Shown piece by piece: positions 8,437-17,846 of a stretch of DNA of 43,585 bases. The translations under genes were made by a program, and so were the position numbers. The first letter of the stretch is position 1, and every line of letters starts with the position of its first letter. Origin of the DNA: Woeseiaceae bacterium (GTDB taxonomy: Bacteria > Pseudomonadota > Gammaproteobacteria > Steroidobacterales > Woeseiaceae); contig JAJFKV010000045.1 of assembly GCA_021773055.1 (NCBI GenBank), forward strand, positions 1 to 43,585. The letters run 5' to 3'. A model generated the notes under the pieces. That model ran no database searches. It saw nothing but the letters and a program-made list of their open reading frames with translations, and was not told the origin of the DNA.

Positions 8437-10119
8437 ATGAATTACTCTTACCGGCTCAGATTGGTATTTCCCTTGATGGCCCTTGTTTCGGCCTGTGATT
8501 CTGGTCCCGAGATGCAGGCCGATCAGACGACAAGGGTTGACGAGATCTTTGCCGACTGGGACAAGCCGGTAACGCCCGGCTGCTCTGTGGCCGTAATTCG
8601 GGACGGCGGCGTCATTTACTCCAATGGTTATGGCATGGCCAGTCTGGACTACGATATTCCGAACTCTGCCGATACAGTGTTTCATGTCGCCTCAGTCTCA
8701 AAACAGTTCACGGCGGCAGCGATTGCCTTATTGGTTCTGGATGACAAGCTATCACTTGATGATGACGTTCACGAGTATGTGCCTGAGCTTCCGAATTTTG
8801 GACACCCGATCACTATTCGAAACCTGGTCCATCATACCAGCGGCTTGCGCGACCAATGGGAATTGCTTGAACTGAATGGATGGCGCTACTCGCAAGACCT
8901 GATCACTGACGAAGACGTGATGAGTGTGGTGATGAAGCAGCGTAATCTGAACTTCACACCGGGCGAGCAATATCTTTACTCAAACACCGGCTATACGCTG
9001 CTGTCGCTGATCGTGAAAAGAGTGTCAGGAAAGAGCTTGCGAGAATTCACGACGGAACGGATCTTCGAGCCACTCAAGATGGACAGTACGTTCTTTCGCG
9101 ATGATTTCCGGGAAGTTGTCAAGAACCAGGCTTACGGCTACGTGCCGACCGAAGACGGCTTTGAGTTAAGCGTCACGAATTTCGATACGGTCGGAGCAAC
9201 CAGCCTGCTAACGACTGTCGAGGATCTCGCACATTGGGAAGCCAACTTCGATTCGGGCCAGGTCGGCGGCCGAGACTTCGTTGAACTCATGTATCAGCGT
9301 GGCCGTCTGACGGATGGCAAAGAGATCGACTACGCATTTGGCCTCCAGCATGGCGACTTTCGGGGACTGAAAGTCATCGAGCACTCCGGCGGCGACGCCG
9401 GTTACCGGGCACACTTCATGCGTTTTCCTGAGCAGCGATTCGCTGTGGCGTGCGTGTGTAACGTGCCCGCCAATCCTGGCGTACTGGCACGTGAGGTCGC
9501 CGGCATCTATCTTGAAGATCAACTGCTGCCGGTCGCTAAGACTGAGCCAGGCGGCCCCGACGAGACCTCAGCTCCGATAGAGCTAGAGGAGCGGTTGCTG
9601 GCAGCGCGGGCGGGACTGTACTGGCACTCCGAGGGAGACCAGTTTATCGATATCCTGAATAGTAACGGCCAGCTAAGAATTCGAGCTTCCGGAGGGGAGT
9701 TTCCTCTGACGCCTCTTACCGCTGACTATTTTCGCGTCGACCCGTTCCCGGTACAGGTAGTTTTTGCCACCAATGAAGGTGAAGGCACGGATGTTGAGCT
9801 GGTTGTTGGCAGCGCCGACCCTCGAAAGTACACACGAGTTATCGCTACATCGCCGTCGACAGAGAAGCTGACCGAATATGTCGGCACCTATGCAAGCGAT
9901 GAGTTGGACGTACCGTATCGCGTTGCAATTGACGAGGCCGGGTTGCTTTCAATCAGTTGGCTCAAAAACCCGGACCAACAGTTTCGACCGGCGATGGCGG
10001 ACGTATTCAGGTCGGACGACGTTGGATCCGCGCGATTCATGCGTGACGAGAACGGGAAGGTAAGTGGATTCGGCCTCAGTACAGGTAGAGTTCGCGACCT
10101 GAAATTCCTCCGGCAATAG
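8437..10119 (+). CDS. Beta-lactamase-fold serine hydrolase (S12), predicted lipoprotein
   Basis: A 560-residue class C beta-lactamase-fold protein. The signal peptide ends in the lipobox LVSAC with Cys20; the next residue is Asp, which in enterobacteria signals inner-membrane retention. The nucleophile motif is SVSK at 86-89 (ASVSKQFTAAA), followed by YSN at 181-183 (YLYSNTGY) and HSGGDAGYR in place of KTG. A C-terminal beta domain of about 170 residues follows the catalytic part. Members of this fold act as D-aminopeptidases, alkaline D-peptidases, esterases and as MlrB, the linear-microcystin hydrolase. The ATG directly follows the TAA of the racemase-like gene. It is the first of three S12 proteins in the window. 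Envelope D-peptide cleavage is an inference. Confidence 0.88.
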   Translation: MNYSYRLRLVFPLMALVSACDSGPEMQADQTTRVDEIFADWDKPVTPGCSVAVIRDGGVIYSNGYGMASLDYDIPNSADTVFHVASVSKQFTAAAIALLVLDDKLSLDDDVHEYVPELPNFGHPITIRNLVHHTSGLRDQWELLELNGWRYSQDLITDEDVMSVVMKQRNLNFTPGEQYLYSNTGYTLLSLIVKRVSGKSLREFTTERIFEPLKMDSTFFRDDFREVVKNQAYGYVPTEDGFELSVTNFDTVGATSLLTTVEDLAHWEANFDSGQVGGRDFVELMYQRGRLTDGKEIDYAFGLQHGDFRGLKVIEHSGGDAGYRAHFMRFPEQRFAVACVCNVPANPGVLAREVAGIYLEDQLLPVAKTEPGGPDETSAPIELEERLLAARAGLYWHSEGDQFIDILNSNGQLRIRASGGEFPLTPLTADYFRVDPFPVQVVFATNEGEGTDVELVVGSADPRKYTRVIATSPSTEKLTEYVGTYASDELDVPYRVAIDEAGLLSISWLKNPDQQFRPAMADVFRSDDVGSARFMRDENGKVSGFGLSTGRVRDLKFLRQ

Positions 10120-10181
10120 CCCCGCTCGCGGGAACGCCTCCAGTACGCCGAGATATCGACATATGGTCATCAGTCAATTAT

Positions 10182-10199
10182 ACTTAATTAACGTTAAGT
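10182..10199. promoter_or_regulatory. Operator-like palindrome, site 3
   Basis: ACTTAATTAACGTTAAGT has perfect 6-bp arms ACTTAA / TTAAGT around six bases. It ends immediately before the first ATG of the BKACE frame (10200). A TATACT hexamer at 10179-10184 overlaps its left arm and could be a -10 box. Confidence 0.62.
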
Positions 10200-10211
10200 A
10201 TGGTGATAAGC

Positions 10212-11093
10212 ATGAAAAAAGACATCTTGGTTACATGTGCCGTGACAGGCGGCGCAGACACAACCGGCCGAAATCCGAATATTCCGGTGACAGCCGAGGA
10301 AATTGCCAGAAATGTGGCGGACGTAGCCGCAGCCGGGGCTACGATGGCGCATATCCACGTTCGCGATCCAGACACCAGACTGGAATCGTGGAAGAAAGAG
10401 CACTTCGTCGAGGTTGTCGAACGAATTCGTGATCAGGGAACCGATATCATCATCAACCTGACTTCCGCGATTGGCATCCGCATCACCTTCGACCCGAACA
10501 ACCCGAGTGAGCTCGACCCGAAAAACACCGATTTCTGGCATCCCGAAAGGCGTCTTGAGCACATCGAAGCCGCGATGCCGGATGTGTGCTCGCTCGACGT
10601 TCCAATAATGAACTACAACGATACGCCATACTGCAATTTACCGGAGCATGTGCGAATACTGGCGAGCAAAGTCAAAGAGCTTGGCGTAAAACCGGAAATC
10701 GAGGCTTTCGATCTGGGGGATATGTGGCGGACGCGTGACTACATAGCGGATGGCCTGTTTGACGACCCGCCGTTGATCCAGCTTTGCATGGGTGTCAAAT
10801 ACGGCGTTCCGGCGACAACTCGTGGCATTGTCGCGATGTGCGACATGTTGCCTGAGAATTGTGTTTGGGGAGCGTTCGGCATTGGGGCCCGTCAGTTCCC
10901 CATGGTGGCACAATCGGTCCTTATGGGTGGCAATGTCCGGGTTGGTCTGGAGGACAATCTCTATCTTGACAAGGGTATTCCCGCGACCAACGTTCAGCTC
11001 GTGGAACGCGCAGTGGAGATCATCGAGCGCCTCGGCAGCAATGTCTCGAGTGTCAGCGATGCCCGGAAGACACTCAAGCTGAGAATTCAGTGA
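10212..11093 (+). CDS. Beta-keto acid cleavage enzyme (BKACE / Kce family)
   Basis: The start is probably ATG 10212 (MKKDILVTCAVTGGADTTGR), the usual family N-terminus; ATG 10200 is also in frame but abuts the operator. The 293-residue product has the zinc ligands HIHVRD and a later conserved Glu in VRVGLEDNLY. BKACE enzymes condense a beta-keto acid with acetyl-CoA, giving acetoacetate and a shorter acyl-CoA. Known examples act on 3-keto-5-aminohexanoate (lysine fermentation) and 3-dehydrocarnitine; many subfamilies have no known substrate. No lysine-fermentation genes or carnitine dehydrogenase are present here. It is followed by an S12 hydrolase and a permease with 4-bp stop-start overlaps. 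The substrate is probably a beta-keto acid made by this island. Confidence 0.92.
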   Translation: MKKDILVTCAVTGGADTTGRNPNIPVTAEEIARNVADVAAAGATMAHIHVRDPDTRLESWKKEHFVEVVERIRDQGTDIIINLTSAIGIRITFDPNNPSELDPKNTDFWHPERRLEHIEAAMPDVCSLDVPIMNYNDTPYCNLPEHVRILASKVKELGVKPEIEAFDLGDMWRTRDYIADGLFDDPPLIQLCMGVKYGVPATTRGIVAMCDMLPENCVWGAFGIGARQFPMVAQSVLMGGNVRVGLEDNLYLDKGIPATNVQLVERAVEIIERLGSNVSSVSDARKTLKLRIQ

Positions 11094-12502
11094 GTCGCCT
11101 CGTCGTTCTGGCCTGTCTCTTGGCAGGCGCCTGGTCAGTCGGGAGCGCCGCATCCATAGAGTTCGACGACGAACTGATACAGGAACTTGAAGAGCTTGTG
11201 TCAGCGACAGTGCCCTGGACCGATGCTACTCCCGCGTACTCGATTGTTATCGATCAGGGTGGCGAAATCGTCTACGACCGCCACATCGGCTTTGCAGACG
11301 TTGGCAACCGCGTCCCTGCGACTCGTGAGACAGTCTTCAAGATCGGGTCGATCAGCAAGTCGTACACGGCACTAGCAATCCTTCAACTTGTAGAGCAAGA
11401 AGAGCTCGATCTCGACACAGAAGTCTCGCACTACCTGCCGAATCTTGCGAAACCGGCAGCCGATGCAACGATCAGGCAGTTACTTACACATACATCCGGG
11501 ATCCTGAATTTCACGAATCTGTCGGAGACCAGGCCGTTGCTCGAATGGTCGGAGCCGGAGCGCGAAGACATCGTCGATCTTTTTCAGGACAAAGCGCTCG
11601 AGTTCGATCCAGGCGCGAGATACAACTACAGCAATTCAGGTTATTACCTGCTCGGACTAATCATAGAAGCCGTCTCCGGAATGGATTATTTTGAGTATCT
11701 GGCGTCAAACGTCCTGGCGCCGCTCGGACTCGATGACACCTATTCCGGTGACTATCACGATATCGTTCCAAATCAGGCCCGTGGCTACGCGGCGACGCCA
11801 GATGGATTCAAGGTCGCGCCGCCAACCTCGCACCTGGCGCCTTTCTCGGCCGGGATGTTGGAGGCTACTGCGGCGGACGTCGCGAAATACCGGCGCGGTG
11901 TCTTCATGTCGCCCAGTATATCGAACGAACTCCGAAAGCTTGTCACTACTACCGATCGATTCGATGACGGCACAGATCATTACTACAGCCTCGGCGCGTT
12001 GATCATCGCAGACTTTCACGGGCATCGACGCGTTGGGCACAATGGCGGGCTATCTGGTTACGTCAGTGAACACGCCTATTTTCCCGATCACGACCTGACC
12101 ATCGTTGTCCTGGTGAACGCCAACGGCGCACCCGTATCGCCGGATGCCTTGGCAGCGGCCCTGTCCCGCACAATTCTTCGCATTGACGAGCCAGATCAGG
12201 GTGAGGCGGATGTTCCACAGCACCTGCTCGAGTCTTATGCCGGACTCTACGAAATGAGCCCATTCTGGCTTGCCGGGCAATTCAAGCGCGTGGTACTTGT
12301 GGATGGATCACTGCAGTTGCAGTTGTACCCGACAAAAGAGGATGTTGTACAAATTCCCCTGCTGCCGCGAACCGAAAAGGAGTTTGCATTGGCAATTGAC
12401 GAGAATATTCGGATTCGATTTGTCGGTGATGGGGAGCAGATCGGCGGGCTGACGGTTTTGATGAATGGACTGGAATCTCCGGCAATCCGGATTGTCGAGT
12501 GA
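11090..12502 (+). CDS. Beta-lactamase-fold serine hydrolase (S12), exported
   Basis: A 470-residue protein starting with GTG at 11090, overlapping the BKACE TGA by 4 bp. A signal peptide (MSRLVVLACLLAGAWSVGSA) with an AxA-like end but no lipobox points to a soluble periplasmic enzyme. The nucleophile motif is GSISKSYTALA, the second motif YNYSNSGYYLL, and HNGGLSGYVSE takes the KTG position. A C-terminal domain of about 100 residues follows (LESYAGLYEM). Its operon position between BKACE and an amino-acid permease suggests that its product is taken up by the permease. MlrB and D-aminopeptidases are the peptide-cleaving members of this fold. Exact bond specificity cannot be read from sequence. 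Confidence 0.88.
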   Translation: MSRLVVLACLLAGAWSVGSAASIEFDDELIQELEELVSATVPWTDATPAYSIVIDQGGEIVYDRHIGFADVGNRVPATRETVFKIGSISKSYTALAILQLVEQEELDLDTEVSHYLPNLAKPAADATIRQLLTHTSGILNFTNLSETRPLLEWSEPEREDIVDLFQDKALEFDPGARYNYSNSGYYLLGLIIEAVSGMDYFEYLASNVLAPLGLDDTYSGDYHDIVPNQARGYAATPDGFKVAPPTSHLAPFSAGMLEATAADVAKYRRGVFMSPSISNELRKLVTTTDRFDDGTDHYYSLGALIIADFHGHRRVGHNGGLSGYVSEHAYFPDHDLTIVVLVNANGAPVSPDALAAALSRTILRIDEPDQGEADVPQHLLESYAGLYEMSPFWLAGQFKRVVLVDGSLQLQLYPTKEDVVQIPLLPRTEKEFALAIDENIRIRFVGDGEQIGGLTVLMNGLESPAIRIVE

Positions 12503-13962
12503 TCGAGCAACCACAGCGACGACGACGTGAAACACTTGAGCGGAGTATCCCGTTTCGCAATTACATCGCACTGGGCCTCGGTGTAATCGTCGGCGTAGGC
12601 TGGGTCGTGTACTCGGGTCAATGGCTCCAGGACGGCGGTCCACTTGGCGCGATGTTGGCTTTCCTGATAGGCGGGTTACTGTTGCTGCCTATCGGCATGT
12701 GCTACGCAGAAATGACGGCGGCATTGCCGCTGGCCGGCGGCGAATTGTCGTTCTCCTACAAGGCTTTCAGTCCGCTGGTTTCGTTCCTGACAGCCTGGTT
12801 GCTTTCGCTGGAATATGTGGCCGTAACACCTTTTGAGACCATTGCTATCGGGTCGTTGCTTGAGACACTGGTTCCGCAGATCGTCTCCGAACCACTCTAT
12901 TACGTCGGCATCGGTGCTGATCAGGAGAGAGTCTCTCTGTCGACGATTCTGCCCGGACTCATCGTGGGCAGTTTTCTCATCTGGGTCAATTGGCACGGGG
13001 CCAAAGAATCGGCAAGGTTCCAGACGATTGTTGTTGCCGCACTTCTTGTCTGTACGGTGGTCTTCTGCGGAGTTGCTCTATTACGCGGCGATCTGGCAAA
13101 CCTTCAGCCGTTGTTCGCGAACCAGCAGCCCGGAGATGTATCAACGGCGGCCGTTGCTTCGGCAATTATCTCGGTCTTGGTCGTCGTGCCATTCTTTATG
13201 GCCGGATTTGACGCAATTCCACAGGCAGCAGAAGAGTCCGGTACGAAGATGCCGCCCCGGCAGCTGGGCCTGGCGATTCTGATCAGTATCGTATGTGGAT
13301 CAATCTTCTACGTTGTGATCATTTTGGCTGTGTCGATCAGCATGCCCTGGACGGAATCATCTCAACTGCCGATGGCGACCTCGGCGGTATTTGAGGCGGC
13401 GTTTGGATTTGTCTGGGCCGCGAAGCTCGTCATTTTTGCAGCGTTGCTCGGCCTCGTATCCACGCTAAACGGCATGTACGTGGCGTCATCCCGATTGCTG
13501 TTCTCGCTGGGGCGAGGTGGCATGCTGCCGCGCTGGTTTGCGGGCGTTCATCCCGTGCACCACACACCGCAAAACGCACTGCTTTTCGTAGGCGTGATAT
13601 CGCTCGTGGGGCCATTTGTCGGCAAGTTTGCACTGAGCCCAATCGTAAATACCAGCTCGTTCGTGTTCACCGTTGCATTGGCAGTGACGTGTGCTGCATC
13701 AATCCGACTGCGTAAGACAGCGAAGGACCTGAAACGGCCATATCGAGCGCCGACCAGCGCTCTTTACGCAGGCGCGGTCATCTCCGTTCTGTTGCTGCTA
13801 CTGATGATCTTGCCGCAAAGTCCGGGTCAGCTTGGCAATCTTGAGTTCTTCATCGTGGCCGTCTGGGTCGTCGCTGGAGTCGCGGCATTCTATTGGAGCC
13901 AGTACAGGCATCCGTTGAGTAAAGAAGATCGTGACTACTTGATCCTCGGCGACTACTCCTGA
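12499..13962 (+). CDS. APC-family amino-acid permease
   Basis: A 487-residue inner-membrane protein with about twelve hydrophobic segments. The first carries the APC signature (IALGLGVIVGVGWVVYSGQW), and a later segment reads AGFDAIPQAAEE, as in APC amino-acid transporters. GTG 12499 overlaps the TGA of the S12 gene by four bases, so translation is coupled. It likely imports an amino acid or a small amine by proton symport. The 3' end overlaps the convergent YkvI-like gene by 10 bp. It probably takes up the amino acid released by the upstream S12 hydrolase; this is inference from the operon. Confidence 0.9.
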   Translation: MIEQPQRRRRETLERSIPFRNYIALGLGVIVGVGWVVYSGQWLQDGGPLGAMLAFLIGGLLLLPIGMCYAEMTAALPLAGGELSFSYKAFSPLVSFLTAWLLSLEYVAVTPFETIAIGSLLETLVPQIVSEPLYYVGIGADQERVSLSTILPGLIVGSFLIWVNWHGAKESARFQTIVVAALLVCTVVFCGVALLRGDLANLQPLFANQQPGDVSTAAVASAIISVLVVVPFFMAGFDAIPQAAEESGTKMPPRQLGLAILISIVCGSIFYVVIILAVSISMPWTESSQLPMATSAVFEAAFGFVWAAKLVIFAALLGLVSTLNGMYVASSRLLFSLGRGGMLPRWFAGVHPVHHTPQNALLFVGVISLVGPFVGKFALSPIVNTSSFVFTVALAVTCAASIRLRKTAKDLKRPYRAPTSALYAGAVISVLLLLLMILPQSPGQLGNLEFFIVAVWVVAGVAAFYWSQYRHPLSKEDRDYLILGDYS

Positions 13963-15077
13963 GTCGTTACTCGTTCCGAGCGGTAGGCGCTGATGATTCT
14001 TGCCAGACCGACTGTCAAAACCGGTATGACAAAAACGATAACGAACACCCAGGTCAAGATTCCGTAGCCCTTGGCGATCAGCGCAACGATTCCGAGTTCA
14101 CTGCTGGCAAAAACGGCGAAAACAAGCACGGAAACAGCAAGTATTGGCCTGACGTATTCCGGCAGCTCCCGGCCACGTTCCTTTGCTGTGTGAAACACGC
14201 GTTCGTTTAGAGAGTGTAGTAGTCCGGAGCCCGTTTCGATAAACGTTCCGAAAATCACGATCTGGAAAAGAATCTCAAATCCTCGTGAGCCGTAGGCCGT
14301 GAGTATCTCGCTTGCCGGCACCGACGCGTCAATGATCGCCGGGTACATGCCCACCATGACGATGTAAAACAGAAGCCCTGGAACAATACCGATGACACCG
14401 GCGATCGCGCCTGAAGCCAGCGCCTGTTTTCGTTTGTTGATATGCACAATGCAGAACAGTATCGCCGGGATGACCGAGAGGTTGTAGCCAGCATAGGCAA
14501 CACCACCTTTGAACCAACCGGGTTCCAAAGACGATTGGCTGAACTGCGCGGCTATCTCTCCTCCAAAAAGAGAAACACCCCAGGCCATGAAAACGATATA
14601 GACGCCGTAGAGCAGGAACGACCAGTATGAAAGAAACTTCTCGATCAGGTGTGTCCCATAGAACGTCAAGAGGCCGGTCGCGCCCATGATAATTGTCGTA
14701 CTCATCGCCCGCGGTACGCCGAAAGAACTTTCCATCATACTTTCGCCAGCGGCAGCGATTACGGACAGTGCCAGCAATATCAAAGCGAAGTACGCGATCT
14801 CGTACAGAAACCACGCCCTGCCCAGGAGCACTTTGAAGAATGCACGATAGTCGTAACTTAACGTTATGCGTGCCAGCTCGAAGCTAACGGCCGCGACCGC
14901 GCTCCAGATGAGCGTTGTCACGAGCATGGCGACGAGCCCTGTGAGAGGACCGAGTTTCAGGAAGAACTCGACGAGCTCACGACCTGTCGCGTATCCACCG
15001 GCGATGATCAGGGACTGAAAGACAAAGCCGGGTAAGAGGTAGGTGTAGAACCAGTGCTCGTTATTGTTCGATCGCAC
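13953..15077 (-). CDS. YkvI-like multi-spanning membrane protein (putative transporter)
   Basis: A 374-residue integral membrane protein with about ten hydrophobic segments. The N-terminal GGYATGRELVEFFL resembles the GAGFATGQE motif of the Bacillus YkvI family, a LeuT-fold-related group of unknown substrate. Its start overlaps the CPBP gene by 17 bp, and it is the last gene of the minus-strand run that begins with the TonB-dependent receptor. It may be the inner-membrane importer for the product released by the peptidases of this unit. No transported compound is known for the family, so this is a structural assignment only. Confidence 0.75.
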   Translation of the reverse strand: MRSNNNEHWFYTYLLPGFVFQSLIIAGGYATGRELVEFFLKLGPLTGLVAMLVTTLIWSAVAAVSFELARITLSYDYRAFFKVLLGRAWFLYEIAYFALILLALSVIAAAGESMMESSFGVPRAMSTTIIMGATGLLTFYGTHLIEKFLSYWSFLLYGVYIVFMAWGVSLFGGEIAAQFSQSSLEPGWFKGGVAYAGYNLSVIPAILFCIVHINKRKQALASGAIAGVIGIVPGLLFYIVMVGMYPAIIDASVPASEILTAYGSRGFEILFQIVIFGTFIETGSGLLHSLNERVFHTAKERGRELPEYVRPILAVSVLVFAVFASSELGIVALIAKGYGILTWVFVIVFVIPVLTVGLARIISAYRSERVTTQE

Positions 15078-15861
15078 CCTTTTTCCCGCGCCAGGTAAGG
15101 TCTTTACCCATCAGTGCTATAAGAATGATGCAGATAATCCCGTAGCCGACATTCACGAAGGGGAACACATCCTCCAGGGTGACGCCTTCATACATATTCA
15201 GTACGGCGAGCGTCAGTTTGTTGACGAACCAGTGGAAAATAATTGCCACGAACACGCTTCGTTTTGTGTGATTGAAAATCGCTGTCATCACAATCGAAAT
15301 GAACACCGTGCTGAGCACGAAACTGCTTGCGGCCGCGAACGAGCTGAATATTTCACTGAGATAAATCGGTAGGTGCCAGATACCCCACAAGAAGCCCACG
15401 ATGATGCTGGCGCTCAGTGCCGAGTATTTCTCGAGTAACTTCGGCAGCAGGTAGCCACGCCAACCGGCCTCTTCGCCCATCGGGCCGGTCGTCAAATTTC
15501 GTAACAACGGCAAGGTGAAGAGAATCCAAAGCCCGTTTGGACTGGCAGGCCCAATCTCGTTTCCGGCGAATGCCCAGATATGGGCACCAAATAGTGCGGC
15601 CGAGAACGGAATCAGAAATACGAGGAGCCACCACAGAGGTGATACACGAATTCGAATGCAACGTTGCCAGAGCGCTTTGGCGCCGGATTTCCCACCTTCG
15701 ACGTAAGCGGCGACGAAACCGCCAATCGAGCAGAAGTCGCCGGTATAAAAGAGCAACATCCGCTGCATCGATGTGAGGTTCTCACCGAAAACCTGCAAAA
15801 ATGTCCATCCTAGCCACGGTACGCCAAATGCAATCAGGAAGAAGACGACAACAGGATTCAT
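15061..15861 (-). CDS. CPBP/CAAX-family intramembrane metalloprotease-like protein
   Basis: A 266-residue membrane protein with the three CPBP motifs in order: EEAGWRG (Glu130, Glu131, Arg135), FLWGIWH (His163) and HWFVN (His210, Asn214). The family includes CAAX-type proteases, bacteriocin self-immunity proteins and MlrA, the glutamate-type hydrolase that opens cyclic microcystin. The 33-residue spacing from Glu to the first His and the HxxxN motif agree with the MlrA active site as I recall it, though both are common to the family. The gene overlaps the upstream S15-like gene by 4 bp and the downstream YkvI-like gene by 17 bp. A place inside a peptidase operon favours a catabolic role over immunity. 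Confidence 0.88.
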   Translation of the reverse strand: MNPVVVFFLIAFGVPWLGWTFLQVFGENLTSMQRMLLFYTGDFCSIGGFVAAYVEGGKSGAKALWQRCIRIRVSPLWWLLVFLIPFSAALFGAHIWAFAGNEIGPASPNGLWILFTLPLLRNLTTGPMGEEAGWRGYLLPKLLEKYSALSASIIVGFLWGIWHLPIYLSEIFSSFAAASSFVLSTVFISIVMTAIFNHTKRSVFVAIIFHWFVNKLTLAVLNMYEGVTLEDVFPFVNVGYGIICIILIALMGKDLTWRGKKGAIEQ

Positions 15862-17831
15862 TGGTTCGATCCGTTAACGATGGGCAGTACGATGTGTGAC
15901 GGATAGCCGTTTGAATGATGGATAGTATTGTCTGCTACAACCCACTCGGTTTCATCAAAATTGTTACCGCCCGTGTTTAGATTGCGAGTGAACCGCGGGA
16001 AGTTACTGCTCGACACCTGCAGCCTTATGCGGTGACCCTTACGGAAGACATTACCCGTTGCGTGAAGCCGAAGGTCTATCTCGTATACGCGACCGGGCTC
16101 CATGAGAACTTTCTTGTCGAATCCCTCGCGGTAGCGCGCACGCAGAACGCTGTCCTGGATGTTGTAGGCCGTGTTATCCGGGTAGACGTCAACGAGTTTG
16201 ACGGTGAAGTCTGTGTCTTTTGCTGAAGATGACACATATAGCGTCACGGTTATCGGTCCGACGACGTCAAGGTCTTCGATCAATGGCTCCGTCGTGTATA
16301 CGAGAACGTCCGGGCGTTGCTCCACGGCGGCTTGGTCGTAAGCCCCTGCCGGTGCGGCATCTTCGGAAATACAGCAGATCGCACCACCAAGGGTTGCGAC
16401 CGGATCAGCAGGGTCATATCGATAGTTGTCGGCGGGTTCCACGCCGGCAGGCACCTCGGTTGTCAGCGCGCCGTCGCCATGGCGCGTATTGGCTTTGCCA
16501 TTGCTTCTAAGGTAGTAACTGCGAAACTCTGTGCTCTCCAGCGGCCACGACCTGGCTGTCCGCCATTCGTTCGCTCCCATCGCGTAATACTGGATTTTCG
16601 GAATATCGGTAACGCCGTTGTCGATTCCTTTGAGCCAAAAATCAAACCAGTCGAGGTAGGTACGGTAATAGTCCTTGCTGATGTCACCAACGTGAAGTGC
16701 TCCGATTATCGCGTCCTGCCAGTTTTCCTGCCTCTCGGAAGCACAATGTGCGGTCGGCGAAATGATTGCGAATTGATTATCTCGGCCACGCTCGCTTGTT
16801 GCGTTATCGCTGAACAGGTTGAAGAGAATCATCGTCTCGTTGATACCGCCGTCATACCACGAATTGACATGCAGGGCGGGGACGTCGAATTGATCGTTGT
16901 CGTCGACATAGTTCATTTCGTCCCAGTACGAGTCCGCCGGGCTGTGAGTAACGTAGTCCTCGTAGTGGGATGCGGGGCCACCAAAGTCTTTGACGATGTC
17001 AACGATCGGCAGATGCCAGAATGCTTTTGAAAAGTCGAGCGGTGTGACGTGCGGCCAGGGCTCGAACAATTGTGCGGCGACCCGATACTCCTCATCGGTC
17101 ATCGACGCCGGCCGGGTCATGTGGTGCTTCGGACCGGCCCGCCAAAACCAACCCAATCCCGTCGCGTGTTCGGGAATGCCACCGTCCATGGTCATGAACG
17201 GCCGACTGGTACCGCGATAACCACCTCCGGCTGCCAGTGGAATGGCCGCCGTATGGTTGGGGTGTCGCGTGGCCGATAGCAGGATCTGGTTTTCCCCGAG
17301 GTACGAACAGCCGTAGGTACCGACTTTGCCTGTGGACCACGGCTGTTTTGAAATCCAGTCGACTGCGTCATAGCCGTCTTCGCGATCGTTCTTGAGAATG
17401 ACGTAGTCGCCCTCTGACTCGAATCGGCCACGCATGTCCTGTACCACAACATGGTAGCCGTGCCCGGCGAAGTAGTGTGCATCGGAACCTGGATTGCGCA
17501 ATCCTAGATAGCGGTTCTTGTTATAAGGCAGCCGGATCAGGACTACGGGTAACGGACCGTCGACTCCAACGGGGGAATAGATGTCAGTTGCTAGTCGGAC
17601 GCCATCGCGCATCGGTACGAGAACTGTCTTTTCCAGCCGGATTTTTTTATGAACAGGATCGGGGCGACGCGGAAAATCACCGACAGCCTGAATTTCGACG
17701 TAGGGCTTGTCGACAGAAGCATTCAGCAGGTGAGTAGGTGGGTTGTAACGCGTGGTTTCATCGACGCTCTCCGCTGTTGGCTGACAGCCGCAGAGAAGCG
17801 TCAGACTGACAATGCACGCAGTGAATCTCAA
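15858..17831 (-). CDS. CocE/NonD-family hydrolase (S15-like), lipoprotein
   Basis: A 657-residue protein with a clean lipobox LCGC (Cys16) and Gln at +2, which predicts sorting to the outer membrane. The nucleophile is Ser176 in GTYGCSYLGE. An alpha/beta-hydrolase domain follows, then the C-terminal jelly roll with the family phrase KGHRIRLQVSSSNFPRF. The start is TTG 17831 with GGGAGG six bases upstream. It lies 15 bp after the S9 peptidase gene and overlaps the CPBP gene by 4 bp. It likely cuts peptides, possibly X-Pro or N-acyl types, or esters at the cell surface. This is the second of three S15-like proteins in the window. Confidence 0.9.
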   Translation of the reverse strand: MRFTACIVSLTLLCGCQPTAESVDETTRYNPPTHLLNASVDKPYVEIQAVGDFPRRPDPVHKKIRLEKTVLVPMRDGVRLATDIYSPVGVDGPLPVVLIRLPYNKNRYLGLRNPGSDAHYFAGHGYHVVVQDMRGRFESEGDYVILKNDREDGYDAVDWISKQPWSTGKVGTYGCSYLGENQILLSATRHPNHTAAIPLAAGGGYRGTSRPFMTMDGGIPEHATGLGWFWRAGPKHHMTRPASMTDEEYRVAAQLFEPWPHVTPLDFSKAFWHLPIVDIVKDFGGPASHYEDYVTHSPADSYWDEMNYVDDNDQFDVPALHVNSWYDGGINETMILFNLFSDNATSERGRDNQFAIISPTAHCASERQENWQDAIIGALHVGDISKDYYRTYLDWFDFWLKGIDNGVTDIPKIQYYAMGANEWRTARSWPLESTEFRSYYLRSNGKANTRHGDGALTTEVPAGVEPADNYRYDPADPVATLGGAICCISEDAAPAGAYDQAAVEQRPDVLVYTTEPLIEDLDVVGPITVTLYVSSSAKDTDFTVKLVDVYPDNTAYNIQDSVLRARYREGFDKKVLMEPGRVYEIDLRLHATGNVFRKGHRIRLQVSSSNFPRFTRNLNTGGNNFDETEWVVADNTIHHSNGYPSHIVLPIVNGSNQ

Positions 17832-17846
17832 AGTAACCTCCCTTAG

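Noticed and set aside
10120..10140. Terminator after the first S12 gene
   Set aside because: CCCGCTCGCGGG can only form a 4-bp stem and has no T-run.
1781..11093. Carnitine degradation operon
   Set aside because: A BKACE and a thioesterase are present, but L-carnitine dehydrogenase is absent and the two genes are 8 kb apart in different units.
15061..15861. Bacteriocin self-immunity gene
   Set aside because: CPBP proteins can be immunity factors, but no bacteriocin precursor, modification or export genes are nearby.
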